Of a stretch of DNA of 64,000 nucleotides, positions 1 to 9,379 are shown piece by piece. Every line of letters starts with the position of its first letter. Position 1 is the first letter of the stretch. Origin of the DNA: Halorubrum sp. 2020YC2 (GTDB lineage: Archaea > Halobacteriota > Halobacteria > Halobacteriales > Haloferacaceae); the NCBI RefSeq assembly GCF_018623055.1, contig NZ_CP076019.1, positions 1,798,001 to 1,862,000 on the forward strand, in the 5' to 3' direction. The translations under genes were made by a program, and so were the position numbers. The notes below the pieces were generated by a model. That model ran no database searches, was not told the DNA's origin, and saw only the letters and a program-made list of their open reading frames with translations.

Positions 1-111
1 CTGTTCGGGCTGGGCGCGTGGGGCGCCGGCCGGATCGTCGGGGTCGACCGAGCGCTAGAGGAGACGGAACTGGTCGAGAACGCCCCGTGGCTGCGGTTCC
101 TGCTCGGGTGA
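1..111 (+). CDS. C-terminal fragment of a membrane protein, possibly DoxX family (partial)
   Basis: Only the last 36 codons are present; the gene begins outside the window. The peptide starts with a hydrophobic glycine-rich stretch (LFGLGAWGAGRIVGVD), followed by an acidic linker and a short end PWLRFLLG before TGA. This pattern of final membrane helix, GAGR..GVD and a short cytoplasmic tail recalls the end of haloarchaeal DoxX-like quinol-oxidase-associated proteins, but so little is visible that this is a guess. The gene converges on the ferredoxin gene, with about 54 bases between the two stops. Confidence 0.5.
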   Translation: MFGLGAWGAGRIVGVDRALEETELVENAPWLRFLLG

Positions 112-165
112 GGAGTCGGCGGCGACCCGCTGCGAGATTTTTGCCGTCGGTCGGTGCCCGCCCAG

Positions 166-822
166 TCACCGGCGTGTGAACGGTCCGGGCGGGAGGATGA
201 GGTCGTCGAGTTCGGGTCGCTGTTTCACGTTGAACACGACCGACAGCTCGTCGGTCAGGGGGTAACCGTTACAGGAGAGCCGGAACCCCCGCTCCGCGAG
301 GTCGTCGGGCATGATGTGGTCGGTGGGCTGCGAGAGCTCCCCCTCCGCGAGGTACACCGCGCAGTTCGCGCAGGCGCCGCCGCGACACGAGAAGGGCCAC
401 GCGAAGCCGCTGCGCTCGGCCGCCTCCAGCAGGCTCTCGTCGGGGTGGACGAGCAGCCGACCGTGGGCGTCGGGGCCGAGGTCGGCGTGGGCGGCCTTCC
501 GGAACAGCTCGTCGTCGTCGAGCGACCAGCCGTAGTCGACGATGGCCTCGTAGTCGAGGAACTCCACGCGGGTCGAGCGCGGCTCCCGCGCGTCGCCCCC
601 CTGAGAGAGGTCGACGTCCGCCGGGTCGACCTCGTCGTCGCCCCCGTCGCCGTCTCCGTCGCGCTCCGACAGCTCTCGGTAGGCGCGGCGGACCAGCTGG
701 AACTCCTCGGTCGAACCCCCCTGGTCGGGGTGGGCGCGCTTCACGCGCTCGCGGTAGGCCCGTTCGACCGCGTCGTCGTCGGCGTCCTCGTCGACGTCCA
801 ACACCTCGAACGGGGAGACCAT
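166..822 (-). CDS. 2Fe-2S ferredoxin with N-terminal J-like domain
   Basis: Electron carrier of 218 aa. Residues 1-60 resemble a DnaJ J domain (MVSPFEVLDVDEDAD, then AYRERVKRAHPDQGG with the HPD tripeptide). An acidic linker follows, then a plant-type halophilic [2Fe-2S] ferredoxin domain from about residue 95. The cluster cysteines are in CRGGACANC and LSCNG. The acidic insertion before the cluster domain matches haloarchaeal ferredoxins. The start was set at the ATG giving MVSPFEV, because the upstream in-frame extension is low-complexity and overlaps the start of the divergent fen gene. Cytoplasmic. The J-like part may dock the ferredoxin to a partner; that is inference. Confidence 0.88.
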   Translation of the reverse strand: MVSPFEVLDVDEDADDDAVERAYRERVKRAHPDQGGSTEEFQLVRRAYRELSERDGDGDGGDDEVDPADVDLSQGGDAREPRSTRVEFLDYEAIVDYGWSLDDDELFRKAAHADLGPDAHGRLLVHPDESLLEAAERSGFAWPFSCRGGACANCAVYLAEGELSQPTDHIMPDDLAERGFRLSCNGYPLTDELSVVFNVKQRPELDDLILPPGPFTRR

Positions 823-928
823 CCGGTTACCTACCGTACGCGCGTGAGGCACATAAACTGCCCAGAAGTCGGCAGGCGGATCACGGGGCGAGCCGGCGGG
901 CGGCCGGACCGCCGCGGACCGGTCAGCG

Positions 929-935
929 TTTAAGA
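929..935 (+). promoter_or_regulatory. TATA-like box of fen
   Basis: TTTAAGA is centred about 27 bases before the FEN1 ATG, the spacing expected for a leaderless haloarchaeal transcript. No Shine-Dalgarno sequence is seen between it and the start. Confidence 0.55.
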
Positions 936-958
936 GCGCCGCGCCCCAGAGACCGGTA

Positions 959-1936
959 ATGGGAAACGCCGACCTGCGCGACCTCGCGTCGATCCGCGAC
1001 GTCTCCTTCGCGGAGATCGAGGGGAGCGTCGTCGCCGTCGACGCGCACAACTGGCTGTACCGCTACCTCACGACGACGGTGAAGTGGACCTCGGACGAGA
1101 AGTACACCACCGCCGACGGCGTCGAGGTGGCGAACCTGATCGGCGTCGTCCAGGGGCTCCCGAAGTTCTTCGAGCACGACCTGATCCCCGTGATGGTGTT
1201 CGACGGCGCCGTCACCGACCTGAAGGCCGACGAGGTGGCGGAGCGCCGCGAGAAGCGCGAGGCGGCCGAGGAGCGGCGGGCGGCCGCGGAGGATCGCGGC
1301 GACGCGGTCGAGGCCGCGCGCTTAGAGGCCCGGACCCAGCGGCTCACGGACACGATACAGGAGACGACCCGCGAGCTGCTGGAACTGCTCGACGTGCCGG
1401 TCGTCGAGGCGCCCGCGGAGGGGGAAGCCCAGTGCGCGCACATGGCCGCGACCGGGACCGTCGACCACGCGGGTAGCGAGGACTACGACACCCTCCTGTT
1501 CGGCGCGACGACGACGCTCCGTCAGCTGACGAGCAAGGGCGACCCCGAAATGATGGACCTCGCGGCGACGCTTTCGGACCTCGACCTCGACCGGCAGGGG
1601 CTCGTCGACGTCGCGATGCTCTGCGGCACCGATTTCAACGAGGGCGTCCGCGGGATCGGCCCGAAGACCGCGGTGACGGAGGTACGGGAACACGGTGATT
1701 TGTGGAGCGTCTTGGAAGCCCGAGACGCCGAAATCCCGAACGCGGCGGCGATCCGAGAGCTGTTCATGGACCCGCCCGCGGAGGACGTCGCGGTCGACGC
1801 CGACGTGAACCCGGACGTCGAGGCCGCCCGCGAGTACGTCGTCGACGAGTGGGGGGTCGCCGCCGACGAGGTCGAGCGGGGGTTCGAGCGCGTCGCGGAG
1901 TCGCAGGTCCAGACCGGGCTGGACCGGTGGACCTGA
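959..1936 (+). CDS. fen: Flap endonuclease 1 (FEN1/XPG family)
   Basis: Structure-specific nuclease that removes 5' flaps during Okazaki fragment maturation and repair. The 325 aa match archaeal FEN1 length. The N region holds D28 (AVDAHNW) and D82 (VMVFDGA); the I region has E154/E156 (APAEGEAQ), D175/D177 ([10 protein letters not shown]) and D225 (CGTDFNEG), the metal-binding acidic set, followed by the helix-hairpin-helix motif [10 protein letters not shown]. The C-terminus, Q318-TGLDRW, is a PCNA-interacting PIP box whose last aromatic is replaced by Thr. The long charged helix at residues 88-130 is the arch region. Leaderless promoter upstream; divergent from the ferredoxin. Confidence 0.96.
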   Translation: MGNADLRDLASIRDVSFAEIEGSVVAVDAHNWLYRYLTTTVKWTSDEKYTTADGVEVANLIGVVQGLPKFFEHDLIPVMVFDGAVTDLKADEVAERREKREAAEERRAAAEDRGDAVEAARLEARTQRLTDTIQETTRELLELLDVPVVEAPAEGEAQCAHMAATGTVDHAGSEDYDTLLFGATTTLRQLTSKGDPEMMDLAATLSDLDLDRQGLVDVAMLCGTDFNEGVRGIGPKTAVTEVREHGDLWSVLEARDAEIPNAAAIRELFMDPPAEDVAVDADVNPDVEAAREYVVDEWGVAADEVERGFERVAESQVQTGLDRWT

Positions 1937-2042
1937 CGGGGGCGGACCGCCGGACCCGACTGGCCACGACCGGCGGACCTGACCGGACGCGACCGACCGG
2001 GTTCCGCCGGGCGTCCGTCGGCGCAACGGCCGCGAACACACC

Positions 2043-2049
2043 TTTTATT
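2043..2049 (+). promoter_or_regulatory. TATA-like box, probable gcv promoter with long leader
   Basis: TTTTATT in the otherwise GC-rich fen-gcvH gap is the only clear TATA-like element before gcvH. It lies about 155 bases before the ATG, implying a leader of roughly 130 nt if it is used. The leader contains GC-rich self-complementary segments near 2163-2192. No known riboswitch core was recognised. Confidence 0.35.
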
Positions 2050-2203
2050 TCCTCGTCGTGGAAAGGGTGAAACACACGTGTCGCGGACCGCCTTTCGACC
2101 GGAGACGCCGCCCGCAGCCGCCCGGCGAGCCGGATCCGCTGCCGGCGCCGACTGCGCGGCTCCCGCGGGCGGGGACCCGGGCGGCCCGCGGCGACCCTGA
2201 CCA

Positions 2204-2587
2204 ATGAGCTTCGACGTTCCCGACGACAGACGGTACTTGGAATCGCACGAGTGGGCGACGACCGGCGGCGAGGCCGTCCGGATCGGCGTCTCCGACTTCG
2301 CGCAGGACGAGCTTGGCGACGTGGTGTTCGTCGAGCTCCCCGAGGTCGGCGGCGAGGTCACCGCCGGGGAGGCGTTCGGCGTCGTCGAGTCGATCAAGGC
2401 CGTCTCGGACCTGTACGCGCCCGTCTCTGGCGAGGTCGTCGCGGTCAACGAAGAGCTGTTCGACCGCCCGGAACTGGTCAACGAGGACCCGTACGGCGAC
2501 GGGTGGATGCTCGAGGTCGAACCCGTCGAGGGCGGCGACGCCGACGGGCTGCTCGACGCCGACGCGTACGACGACCAGATCGCCTGA
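2204..2587 (+). CDS. gcvH: Glycine cleavage system H protein
   Basis: Lipoyl carrier that shuttles the aminomethyl group from the P protein to T and L proteins in glycine cleavage. The 127 aa are typical. The lipoylation lysine is K65 in [13 protein letters not shown]; the flanking GEAFGVVES and later [12 protein letters not shown] are diagnostic. First gene of a run with gcvPA and gcvPB on the same strand. gcvT, often next to gcvH in haloarchaea, is not here: FEN1 is upstream. Confidence 0.97.
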   Translation: MSFDVPDDRRYLESHEWATTGGEAVRIGVSDFAQDELGDVVFVELPEVGGEVTAGEAFGVVESIKAVSDLYAPVSGEVVAVNEELFDRPELVNEDPYGDGWMLEVEPVEGGDADGLLDADAYDDQIA

Positions 2588-2620
2588 CAGCGCGGACGCG
2601 GCCGGCGCGATACCGACCGC

Positions 2621-2670
2621 GACCGTCCGACCGACTGCGGACACCGACCGTCCGACCGACTGCGGACACC
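2621..2670 (+). repeat. Perfect 25-bp tandem duplication between gcvH and gcvPA
   Basis: Two exact adjacent copies of a 25-bp unit beginning GACCGTCCGACC (2621-2645 and 2646-2670) lie in the 195-bp non-coding gap before gcvPA. A degenerate third start (GAACTCGACCGCCCGACC) follows. No further structure was seen. Confidence 0.9.
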
Positions 2671-2782
2671 GAACTCGACCGCCCGACCCGACCATGACAA
2701 CGCCACGTTCCGACCGACGAGCCGCGAACCGAGAACCGAACGACGACCGAGCGACGGCTCGGGGACCCGAGGGAGAGACCAG

Positions 2783-4111
2783 ATGAGCCGGGCGAACGGC
2801 ACCCCGTACGCGCCCCACACCGACGAGGAGACCGCGGCGATGCTGGCCGCGATCGGCGTCGACGACGAGGAGGCGCTGTTCGACATCCCCGAGTCGGTCG
2901 CCTTCGACGGCGACTTCGGTATCGAACCGCGCACCGAACGCGAGATCCGCGACGAGTGCGCCCGGATCTTGGACCGCAACGACGACCTCACGGAGTTCCT
3001 CGGCCGGGGGCACTACGGCCACTACGTGCCGAGCGTCGTCGACCACCTCGCGGACCGCGCGGAGTTCCTCACGAGCTACACCCAGTACCAGCCGGAGGTG
3101 TCGCAGGGGTTCCTCCAGGCCCTCTTCGAGTACCAGTCGATGCTGGTCGAGCTGACCGGATTAGACGTCGCGAACTGCTCGATGTACGACGCCGCGACCG
3201 CGCTCGGGGAGGCCGCGACGCTTGCGGACCGCGTCCGCTCGACGTCCGGCGACGTCGTCCTCGTCCCGGAACAGCTCCGCGAGGGGAAGCGGGCGGTGCT
3301 GGAGAACTACTGCGCCGGCGCCGACCTCGCCGTCGAGACGTACCCGATGGCCGACGGCACCGCGGACGTCGACGCGCTCGCGGAGCGCGCCGGCGACGAC
3401 GTGGTGATGGTGTACGCCGAGAGCCCGACCGTCCGCGGCTGCCTCGAGGAGCGGCTCGCGGCGATCGGTGAGACGGCGGCCGAGACCGACGCGCTGTTCG
3501 CGCTCGGCTCGGACGTGGTCGCGCTGTCGGTGCTCGAATCGCCGGAAGCGGTCGGCGCCGACGTCGTGGTCGGGGAGGCCGGCGCGCTCGGCCTGCCGAC
3601 CAGCTACGGGATGGGGCTGGGGATCTTCGCCTGCCGCGACGACTTCCTCCGGCAGGTCCCCGGCCGGCTCGTCGGCGCGAGCGAGGACGCGGACGGCGAC
3701 CGCGCGTACACGCTCACGCTCCAGACCCGCGAGCAGCACATCCGCAAGGAGCGGGCCACCTCGAACATCTGTACGAACCAGGCGTGGGTCGCGCTCCGCG
3801 CGGCGATCCACGCGGCGACGCTCGGCCCGGACGGCCTCGTCGACCTCGCGAACGACTGCGTCCGCGAGGCGGAGGCGCTGGCGGCGCGGATCGACGACCT
3901 CTCCGGCGCGGCCGCGCCCGTCCACGACCGTCACCACTTCCGCGAGTTCGCGGTGCGGGTCGACCAGCCGGCGGCGCCGGTCGCCGAGGACTTGGAGGCC
4001 GAGGGGTTCGCGGTCCACGCGATCGACGAGCACCTGCTTCAGGTGTGCGTCACCGACCTGAACGCCGGGCGGACCGACGGTCTCGTCGAGGCCTTGGAGG
4101 GGGTGCTGTAG
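2783..4111 (+). CDS. gcvPA: Glycine dehydrogenase (decarboxylating) subunit 1
   Basis: First half of the split P protein, which decarboxylates glycine and loads the aminomethyl group on GcvH lipoate. The 442 aa are the normal length of the archaeal/bacterial split subunit. Family hallmarks include [38 protein letters not shown], the [14 protein letters not shown] segment and [17 protein letters not shown] near the end. This half lacks the PLP lysine, which is in the partner. Its TAG abuts the ATG of gcvPB, indicating translational coupling and a 1:1 complex. Confidence 0.97.
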   Translation: MSRANGTPYAPHTDEETAAMLAAIGVDDEEALFDIPESVAFDGDFGIEPRTEREIRDECARILDRNDDLTEFLGRGHYGHYVPSVVDHLADRAEFLTSYTQYQPEVSQGFLQALFEYQSMLVELTGLDVANCSMYDAATALGEAATLADRVRSTSGDVVLVPEQLREGKRAVLENYCAGADLAVETYPMADGTADVDALAERAGDDVVMVYAESPTVRGCLEERLAAIGETAAETDALFALGSDVVALSVLESPEAVGADVVVGEAGALGLPTSYGMGLGIFACRDDFLRQVPGRLVGASEDADGDRAYTLTLQTREQHIRKERATSNICTNQAWVALRAAIHAATLGPDGLVDLANDCVREAEALAARIDDLSGAAAPVHDRHHFREFAVRVDQPAAPVAEDLEAEGFAVHAIDEHLLQVCVTDLNAGRTDGLVEALEGVL

Positions 4112-5542
4112 ATGATCCACGATCAGGCGAACTACGAGCGGGACGGAGAGGGCGTCCGCGAGCCGCTGCTCTCGGAGAAGGGCCAGGAGACGGTCGACGT
4201 GCGAGAGGACTCCCCGCTGCCGGACGACCTGACGCGCGAGGAGCTGACGCTGCCGAACCCCTCGGAGCCGGAGACGGCGCGCCACTACACCCGGCTCTCG
4301 CAGATGAACTGGGCGATCGACGCGGGCCCGTACCCGCTGGGGAGTTGTACGATGAAGTACAACCCCAAGTTCACCGAGGACGTCGCGGCCGACCCGAGCG
4401 CCGCGGTCCACCCGGACCGGTCCACGCGCTCGGCGCAGGGGATCTTAGAGCTGCAGTACCGGCTTCAAGAGGTCCTCGCGGACGTCGGCGGGATGGACGC
4501 CGTCACGCTCCAGCCGCCAGCGGGCGCCGCCGGGGAGCTGACGGGGATCCTCGTCGCGAAGGCGTACCACGAACACCACGGCAACGACCGCTCGGAGGTC
4601 GTGATCCCGGCGTCGGCGCACGGGACCAACTTCGCGACGGCCGCGACCGCCGGCTACGACGTGGTCGAGCTCCCCTCCGGCGAGGACGGCCGCGTCGACT
4701 TAGAGGCCCTGGAGGCGGCCGTGGGCGACGACACCGCCGCGCTCATGCTCACGAACCCGAACACGGTCGGCCTCTTCGAGCGCGACATCACCGAGATAGC
4801 CGACATCGTCCACGACGCGGGCGGACTGCTGTACTACGACGGCGCGAACCTCAACGCGCTGCTCGGTCGCGGCCGCCCCGGCGACATGGGGTTCGACGTG
4901 ATGCACTACAACGTCCACAAGACGTTCGCGACGCCTCACGGCGGCGGCGGTCCCGGCGCCGGCCCGGTCGGCGTCGTCGACGAGCTGGCGCCGTTCCTGC
5001 CGACGCCTCGGGTGCGCGAGGCCGAGGAGGGCGCCGGATACGAGCGCTTCGATCCGGCCCACACGATCGGGAAGGTCCACGGCTTCGCCGGCAACTGGCT
5101 CGTGTTGATCAAGGCGTACGCGTACATCGCCCGCCTCGGCGACGAGGGGCTCGCGGACGCGGCCGCGAAGGCCGTCCTCAACGCGAACTACCTCGCGGAG
5201 CGGCTCGACTTGGACGTGCCGCACGGTCCCTTCCACCACGAGTTCGCGGCGACCGCGGGCGACCGCGACGCGGCCGACGTCGCCAAGCGGATGCTCGACT
5301 TCGGCGTCCACCCGCCGACGACGAAGTGGCCGGAGATGGTGCCGGAGGCGATGCTGACGGAGCCGACGGAGATCGAGGGGCAGTCCTCGCTCGACGACCT
5401 CGCTGAGGCGTTCAACCTCGCGTACGCCGACACCGACGAGGCGCTCGACTCCGCGCCGAACCGGACCGCCGCCTCTCGGATCGATCAGGTCGCCGCCGCG
5501 CGCGACCCGCGGCTCTCGTGGCAGGCGCTCGACGGGGAGTAG
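4112..5542 (+). CDS. gcvPB: Glycine dehydrogenase (decarboxylating) subunit 2
   Basis: PLP-carrying half of the split P protein, 476 aa. The Schiff-base lysine is K270 in HYNVHKTFATPHGGGGPG; GPYPLGSCTMKYNPK and LQPPAGAAGELTGI are family signatures, and YYDGANLNALLG lines the cofactor pocket. It starts on the base after the gcvPA stop. With GcvH it would form most of a glycine cleavage system; T and L proteins must be encoded elsewhere. It supplies methylene-tetrahydrofolate, linking it to FolD at 26.3 kb. Confidence 0.97.
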   Translation: MIHDQANYERDGEGVREPLLSEKGQETVDVREDSPLPDDLTREELTLPNPSEPETARHYTRLSQMNWAIDAGPYPLGSCTMKYNPKFTEDVAADPSAAVHPDRSTRSAQGILELQYRLQEVLADVGGMDAVTLQPPAGAAGELTGILVAKAYHEHHGNDRSEVVIPASAHGTNFATAATAGYDVVELPSGEDGRVDLEALEAAVGDDTAALMLTNPNTVGLFERDITEIADIVHDAGGLLYYDGANLNALLGRGRPGDMGFDVMHYNVHKTFATPHGGGGPGAGPVGVVDELAPFLPTPRVREAEEGAGYERFDPAHTIGKVHGFAGNWLVLIKAYAYIARLGDEGLADAAAKAVLNANYLAERLDLDVPHGPFHHEFAATAGDRDAADVAKRMLDFGVHPPTTKWPEMVPEAMLTEPTEIEGQSSLDDLAEAFNLAYADTDEALDSAPNRTAASRIDQVAAARDPRLSWQALDGE

Positions 5543-5564
5543 CCCGGGAGGTCGCTCGGTCGCG

Positions 5565-6395
5565 TCAGGGTTCGGTCGCGGCCGACCGGACCGGCTCCTG
5601 CCCGTTGCGGTCGTTCGCGTCGAGTTCGTCGACGCCGTCGCCGTCGTCGGTCTCGTCGGGAGCGGCGGTGTCCGGGCCGGACCCCTCGACGGTCGCGGTC
5701 TCCTCGGAGGACGACTCGAACGATCCCGCGCCGTCGACGAACCGCCGCATCACCCGTCCCTCGGCGCGGTGGAGCGTCTCGCTACACGTCGACTTCGCGA
5801 TGCCGTTCGCCTCGGCCAGCTCCGTGAGCGTACATCGGCGCGGCGTGTCGTAGTACCCGGAGCGGACCGCCTCGAAGACGAGTTCCCGCTGCGCCTCCGT
5901 GAGCGTCCGGTCCGGGTCGTCGCCGCCGGTCGCGGCGACGCCGACCGTCACCCCGTCGCCGGCGAGCCGGCGCCCGAACGCCTCGATACGGTCCCGGTCT
6001 CCGACCACGGTCACGGTCGCGCGGCCGTCGACGACCTCGACCGTCGACTCGATCGGCAGGCCGACCGCCCGCGCCGCCGGGAGGTACGCGGGGGTCCGGG
6101 CGACCACGCGGAGCGTGCGGACCTCGCCGCGGCGCTCGACGGCCGTCGCGCGGATCACCCGGTCGTGCTCCCGGAGCGCGTCCCCGACCCGGTCCCGATC
6201 CGTGCCCGCGACGAGGACGGTCGCGACCACCGTCGCGCCGTCTCCGGCCGCGTCCGGGCCGTCGACGGGGACCGGGCCGTCGCCGTCGACCGCGATCGTT
6301 TCGTCGACTCGGAGCGTCGCGGCGGGGACGGTCCGCGAGACGTCCCCGAGCCACGACCCGGCCGGGAGGTCGAGCCGTAGTGCGGTCCGACTCAT
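5565..6395 (-). CDS. HTH-10 (Bat-type) DNA-binding regulator
   Basis: Probable transcription regulator of 276 aa. The C-terminal HTH-10 domain at about residues 170-228 (LTEAQRELVFEAVRSGYYDTPRRCTL, then LAEANGIAKSTCSETLHRAEGRV) is the bacterio-opsin-activator type common in haloarchaea. The N-terminal ~165 aa resemble the Bat-associated sensor domain. The acidic tail is low-complexity. The start was taken at MSRTALRLDL; the in-frame upstream extension is unlike protein. It converges on gcvPB and is divergent from thrC, so either could be a target, but nothing in the sequence proves it. Confidence 0.85.
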   Translation of the reverse strand: MSRTALRLDLPAGSWLGDVSRTVPAATLRVDETIAVDGDGPVPVDGPDAAGDGATVVATVLVAGTDRDRVGDALREHDRVIRATAVERRGEVRTLRVVARTPAYLPAARAVGLPIESTVEVVDGRATVTVVGDRDRIEAFGRRLAGDGVTVGVAATGGDDPDRTLTEAQRELVFEAVRSGYYDTPRRCTLTELAEANGIAKSTCSETLHRAEGRVMRRFVDGAGSFESSSEETATVEGSGPDTAAPDETDDGDGVDELDANDRNGQEPVRSAATEP

Positions 6396-6613
6396 CGCTT
6401 CCACCTCGGTCCCCCCGGCGGACCGGCCGCCCCGACGGTCGCTGGTACACACATCTCTCGTGGACGTACGGTCCCGGTCCCCCTCGGGGTGCCCCTTCAT
6501 ACGTTTCGAACCTAAGTACCCCGGCGGGGACCGGGACCGGCGATCGCCGCGGGTCGAGGCCGACGACCGCCGCGACCGCAGGACCGAAGTCCACGGCGGG
6601 CGAGCGCGGTCTC

Positions 6614-7834
6614 ATGGAGACGACAGACGCGTTCATCGGCCTGACCTGCGTCGACTGCGGGGAGACGTTCGACGCGGAGGCGGCGACGCACCGCTGTCCC
6701 GACTGCGACGGGATTCTCGACCCCGACTACGACCGCGTCGAGTTAACGCCGGAGACGCTCGACTCGCGTCCGGACGGGTCGATGTGGCGGTACGCGGAGC
6801 TGCTCCCGTTCCCGGCCGAGACCGCGGTGTCGCTCGGGGAGGGCGCGACGCCGCTCGTCGAGTGCCCGGCGCTGGCGGACGCGATGGGCGTCGGCCGCGT
6901 CCTCCTGAAAGACGAGGGGGCGAACCCGACGGGGACGTTCAAGGACCGCGGGCAGGCGGCCGCGATGACGGCGGCGCGCGAGCACGGCGCGAGCGAGGTC
7001 GCGCTGAACAGCGCCGGCAACGCGGGGCAGGCGGCCGCGGCGTACGCGGCCCGGGCGGATCTGGACGCGCACGTGTTCCTCCCCTCGCGGGCGGGGTTCA
7101 CCCAGAAGGCGATGACCGAGGTCCACGGCGCGGACCTGACGGTCACCGACCCCGTCGACGGGAACTCGCAGATAGGCGACGCCGGGAAGGCGTACGCCGA
7201 GGCGATAGACGACAATCCCGAGTGGTACTCGACGAAGACGTTCGTCACGCCGTACCGCCACGAGGGCAAGAAGACGATGGCGCTGGAGCTGCTGGCCCAA
7301 CTCGACTGGGAGGCGCCCGACGGCGTCGTCTACCCGACGGGCGGCGGCGTCGGCCTCGTCGGGATGCACAAGGCCGCCCGGGAGGCGAAGAAGCTGGGGT
7401 GGACCGACGAACTCGTCCCGATGTACGTCGCGCAGGCCGCGGGCTGCGCGCCCGTGGTCGACGCCTACAAGTCGGGTGCGGAGCGCCACGAGCCGATCGC
7501 GGACGACGAGGTCGACACGGCGTGCAACGGGATCGCGATCCCGGACCCCGGCGCGAGCGGCCTCATCCTGGAGGCGGTCCGCCAGTCCGACGGCGGCGCG
7601 GTGGCGACGACGGACCGCGAGATCCTCGACGCCGCCATCGACGTGGCGCGCGAGGAGGGGCTGGAGGTCGGCGCCACCTGTGCGGCCGCGGTCTCCGGCG
7701 CGTTCGCGCTCGCGGAGTCCGGCGAGTTCGGGCCGGACGACACGGTCGTCCTGTTGAACACCGGCGCGGGCAACAAGGACGTGGACGCGCTGCGCGCGCA
7801 CCTCGGGGAGCGGGAGGCCGAGGCGGCCGAGTAG
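6614..7834 (+). CDS. thrC: Threonine synthase
   Basis: PLP enzyme converting O-phosphohomoserine to threonine. It has 406 aa from METTDAFIGL. The N-terminus is a zinc ribbon with C12-x2-C15 and C28-x2-C31, seen in archaeal ThrC. The PLP lysine is K110 in NPTGTFKDRG; SAGNAGQAAAAYAAR and the glycine-rich TGGGVGLVG bind PLP phosphate. The paired step, homoserine kinase, is at the right edge of the window. The alternative families, cysteate synthase or a threonine-synthase-like paralogue, cannot be fully excluded. Confidence 0.9.
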   Translation: METTDAFIGLTCVDCGETFDAEAATHRCPDCDGILDPDYDRVELTPETLDSRPDGSMWRYAELLPFPAETAVSLGEGATPLVECPALADAMGVGRVLLKDEGANPTGTFKDRGQAAAMTAAREHGASEVALNSAGNAGQAAAAYAARADLDAHVFLPSRAGFTQKAMTEVHGADLTVTDPVDGNSQIGDAGKAYAEAIDDNPEWYSTKTFVTPYRHEGKKTMALELLAQLDWEAPDGVVYPTGGGVGLVGMHKAAREAKKLGWTDELVPMYVAQAAGCAPVVDAYKSGAERHEPIADDEVDTACNGIAIPDPGASGLILEAVRQSDGGAVATTDREILDAAIDVAREEGLEVGATCAAAVSGAFALAESGEFGPDDTVVLLNTGAGNKDVDALRAHLGEREAEAAE

Positions 7835-7914
7835 TCGCAGAGGATGAACCCCACTCGCCGCCACCGAGCCGTCGAACCGGAACCACTACGGCGGGCGGTC
7901 GCCACCCCTCGCGC

Positions 7915-8834
7915 ATGGAACTCGGCGTCATCGGACTCGGGCGGATGGGGCAGATCGTCGCGAACCGGTCGCTGGAGGCGGGCCACGACGTGGTGGCGTT
8001 CGACCTCTCGGCGGAGGCGACCGCCGAGGCGGCGGAGCGAGGCGCGGAGCCGGCCGACAGCGTGGCGGACCTCTGTGACCGGCTGGACGGGTCGGGCGAC
8101 GGCGACGGTAAGCGCATCTGGCTGATGGTGCCCGCGGGCGACGCGGTCGACGCCACGCTCGCGGACCTCGAACCGCACCTCGGCGGCGACGACGTGGTCG
8201 TCGACGGCGGAAACTCCCACTTCGGGAGTCGACCCGCCGCGCCGCGGACACCGACGCCGCCTACCTCGACTGCGGCACCTCCGGCGGGCCGGCGAGCGCC
8301 GAGGCGGGCTTCTCGCTGATGGTCGGCGGCCCGGAGTGGGCCTACGAGGCGATGGTCCCCGTCTTCGACGCGGTGGCGACCGGGCCGGACGGCCACGACC
8401 GCATGGGCGAGTCGGGCGCGGGCCACTACGTGAAGATGGTCCACAACGGCGTGGAGTACGCGCTGATGCAGGCGTACGGCGAGGGGTTCGAACTGCTCAC
8501 GGACGGCCGCTACGACCTCGACATGGAGTCGGTCGCGCGCACGTGGAACAACGGCGCCGTGATCCGCTCGTGGCTCTTAGCGCTGTGCGAGGAGGCGTTC
8601 CGAGAGGAGGGGTCGGATCTTGGCGACGTGGCGGACCACGTCGCGGGCGGGTCGACGGGCACGTGGACGGTTCAGGAGGCGCTCGAACAGGAGGTCCCCG
8701 TCCCCATTATTTATCAGGCGCTCGCGGAGCGGTTCGACTCGCGCAACGAGGGGCGCTTCTCGCGGCGGCTCGCGAACCGGCTCCGCTACGGATTCGGCCG
8801 TCACGAGGTCGCGCGGCGCTCCGACGGGGAGTAG
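7915..8834 (+). pseudogene. gnd: 6-phosphogluconate dehydrogenase, apparent 1-bp frameshift
   Basis: NAD(P)-dependent oxidative decarboxylase of 6-phosphogluconate. The first frame (7915 to ~8226) has the Rossmann motif GLGRMG and DVVVDGGNSHF. The second (to 8834) has CGTSGGPASAEAGFSLMVGG, the catalytic HYVKMVHNGVEYALMQ and the C-terminal helical domain. Adding one G at 8224-8226 (TTCGGGAGT to TTCGGGGAGT) restores NSHFGESTRRAADTDAAY and one 306-aa protein, the usual archaeal Gnd length. Everything outside that base is well conserved, so a sequencing deletion in a G run is likelier than decay. Without correction it would be truncated before the active site. Confidence 0.9.
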
Positions 8835-8942
8835 GGGCGGGCAGAGCGGGCAGAGCGGCGGAGCGGGCAGAGCGGACGACGAGAACCGTTCCTTCGGCTG
8901 ATTATCGGGATCGACCACGCCCGAGAAAGGCTTATGTACTAC

Positions 8943-8961
8943 CGTGGTAGATGATACCACG
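8943..8961. promoter_or_regulatory. Perfect inverted repeat just downstream of a TATA-like box
   Basis: CGTGGTA (8943-8949) and TACCACG (8955-8961) form a perfect 7-bp inverted repeat with a 5-bp spacer. It begins about 5 bases after a TATA-like GCTTATGTA (~8930-8938) and ends 6 bases before the ATG of the next gene. Its place over the expected transcription start suggests an operator, or a 5'-end hairpin. Confidence 0.5.
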
Positions 8962-8967
8962 CATAGA

Positions 8968-9312
8968 ATGTTCGAGCGATTCTCGAGCGGCTACTACCTG
9001 GGGGAACTGTACGTGGAACCCCACGGCGGCGAGCGCGCCGTCATCCGGCGGGCGGACCACGAGCACGTCAACGAGCAGCTGTACGCGGACGGCGAGGGCG
9101 TCGAGCGACTCGACGCCCCGCTGGTCATGAAGGTCGACGGCGGCCACATCCCGGTCGGCGGCGACGACGACGTCCCGAGCGGCACGCTCGCGATTCCGCA
9201 GGCGCTCGCCGACGAGACGCTCCCGGACCGACGGAACGTGCTGCTGGCGGATGCGGATCGGGCGGAGAAGTTGTTGCGTTGGGAGGGGTGGGAGCCGTTC
9301 GTGAACGCATAA
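8968..9312 (+). CDS. DUF5802-like small conserved haloarchaeal protein
   Basis: A 114-aa acidic protein starting MFERFSSGYYLGELYVEP; a GTG 24 bases upstream is possible but would sit in the inverted repeat. ERAVIRRADHEHVNEQLYADGEGVERLDAPLVMKVDG resembles a conserved haloarchaeal family I associate with DUF5802. No catalytic motif, membrane segment or cysteine pair is visible and the function is unknown. It has its own promoter with an operator-like inverted repeat. A T-run at about 9331-9336 may end transcription. Confidence 0.75.
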   Translation: MFERFSSGYYLGELYVEPHGGERAVIRRADHEHVNEQLYADGEGVERLDAPLVMKVDGGHIPVGGDDDVPSGTLAIPQALADETLPDRRNVLLADADRAEKLLRWEGWEPFVNA

Positions 9313-9379
9313 TAAAACGAGGGAGACACCGTTTTTCGGGTTGATGTCGTCCGCTACTCAGGAGTGGGTCGAGGGATCC

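Noticed and set aside
1937-2203. Glycine riboswitch before gcvH
   Set aside because: The leader is GC-rich and foldable but I could not find the conserved tandem-aptamer core.
5899-8319. Very long plus-strand frame of ~800 codons
   Set aside because: It is mostly an Arg/Pro/Gly-rich shadow of the regulator and thrC genes; only its last ~100 codons are real, as the first half of gnd.
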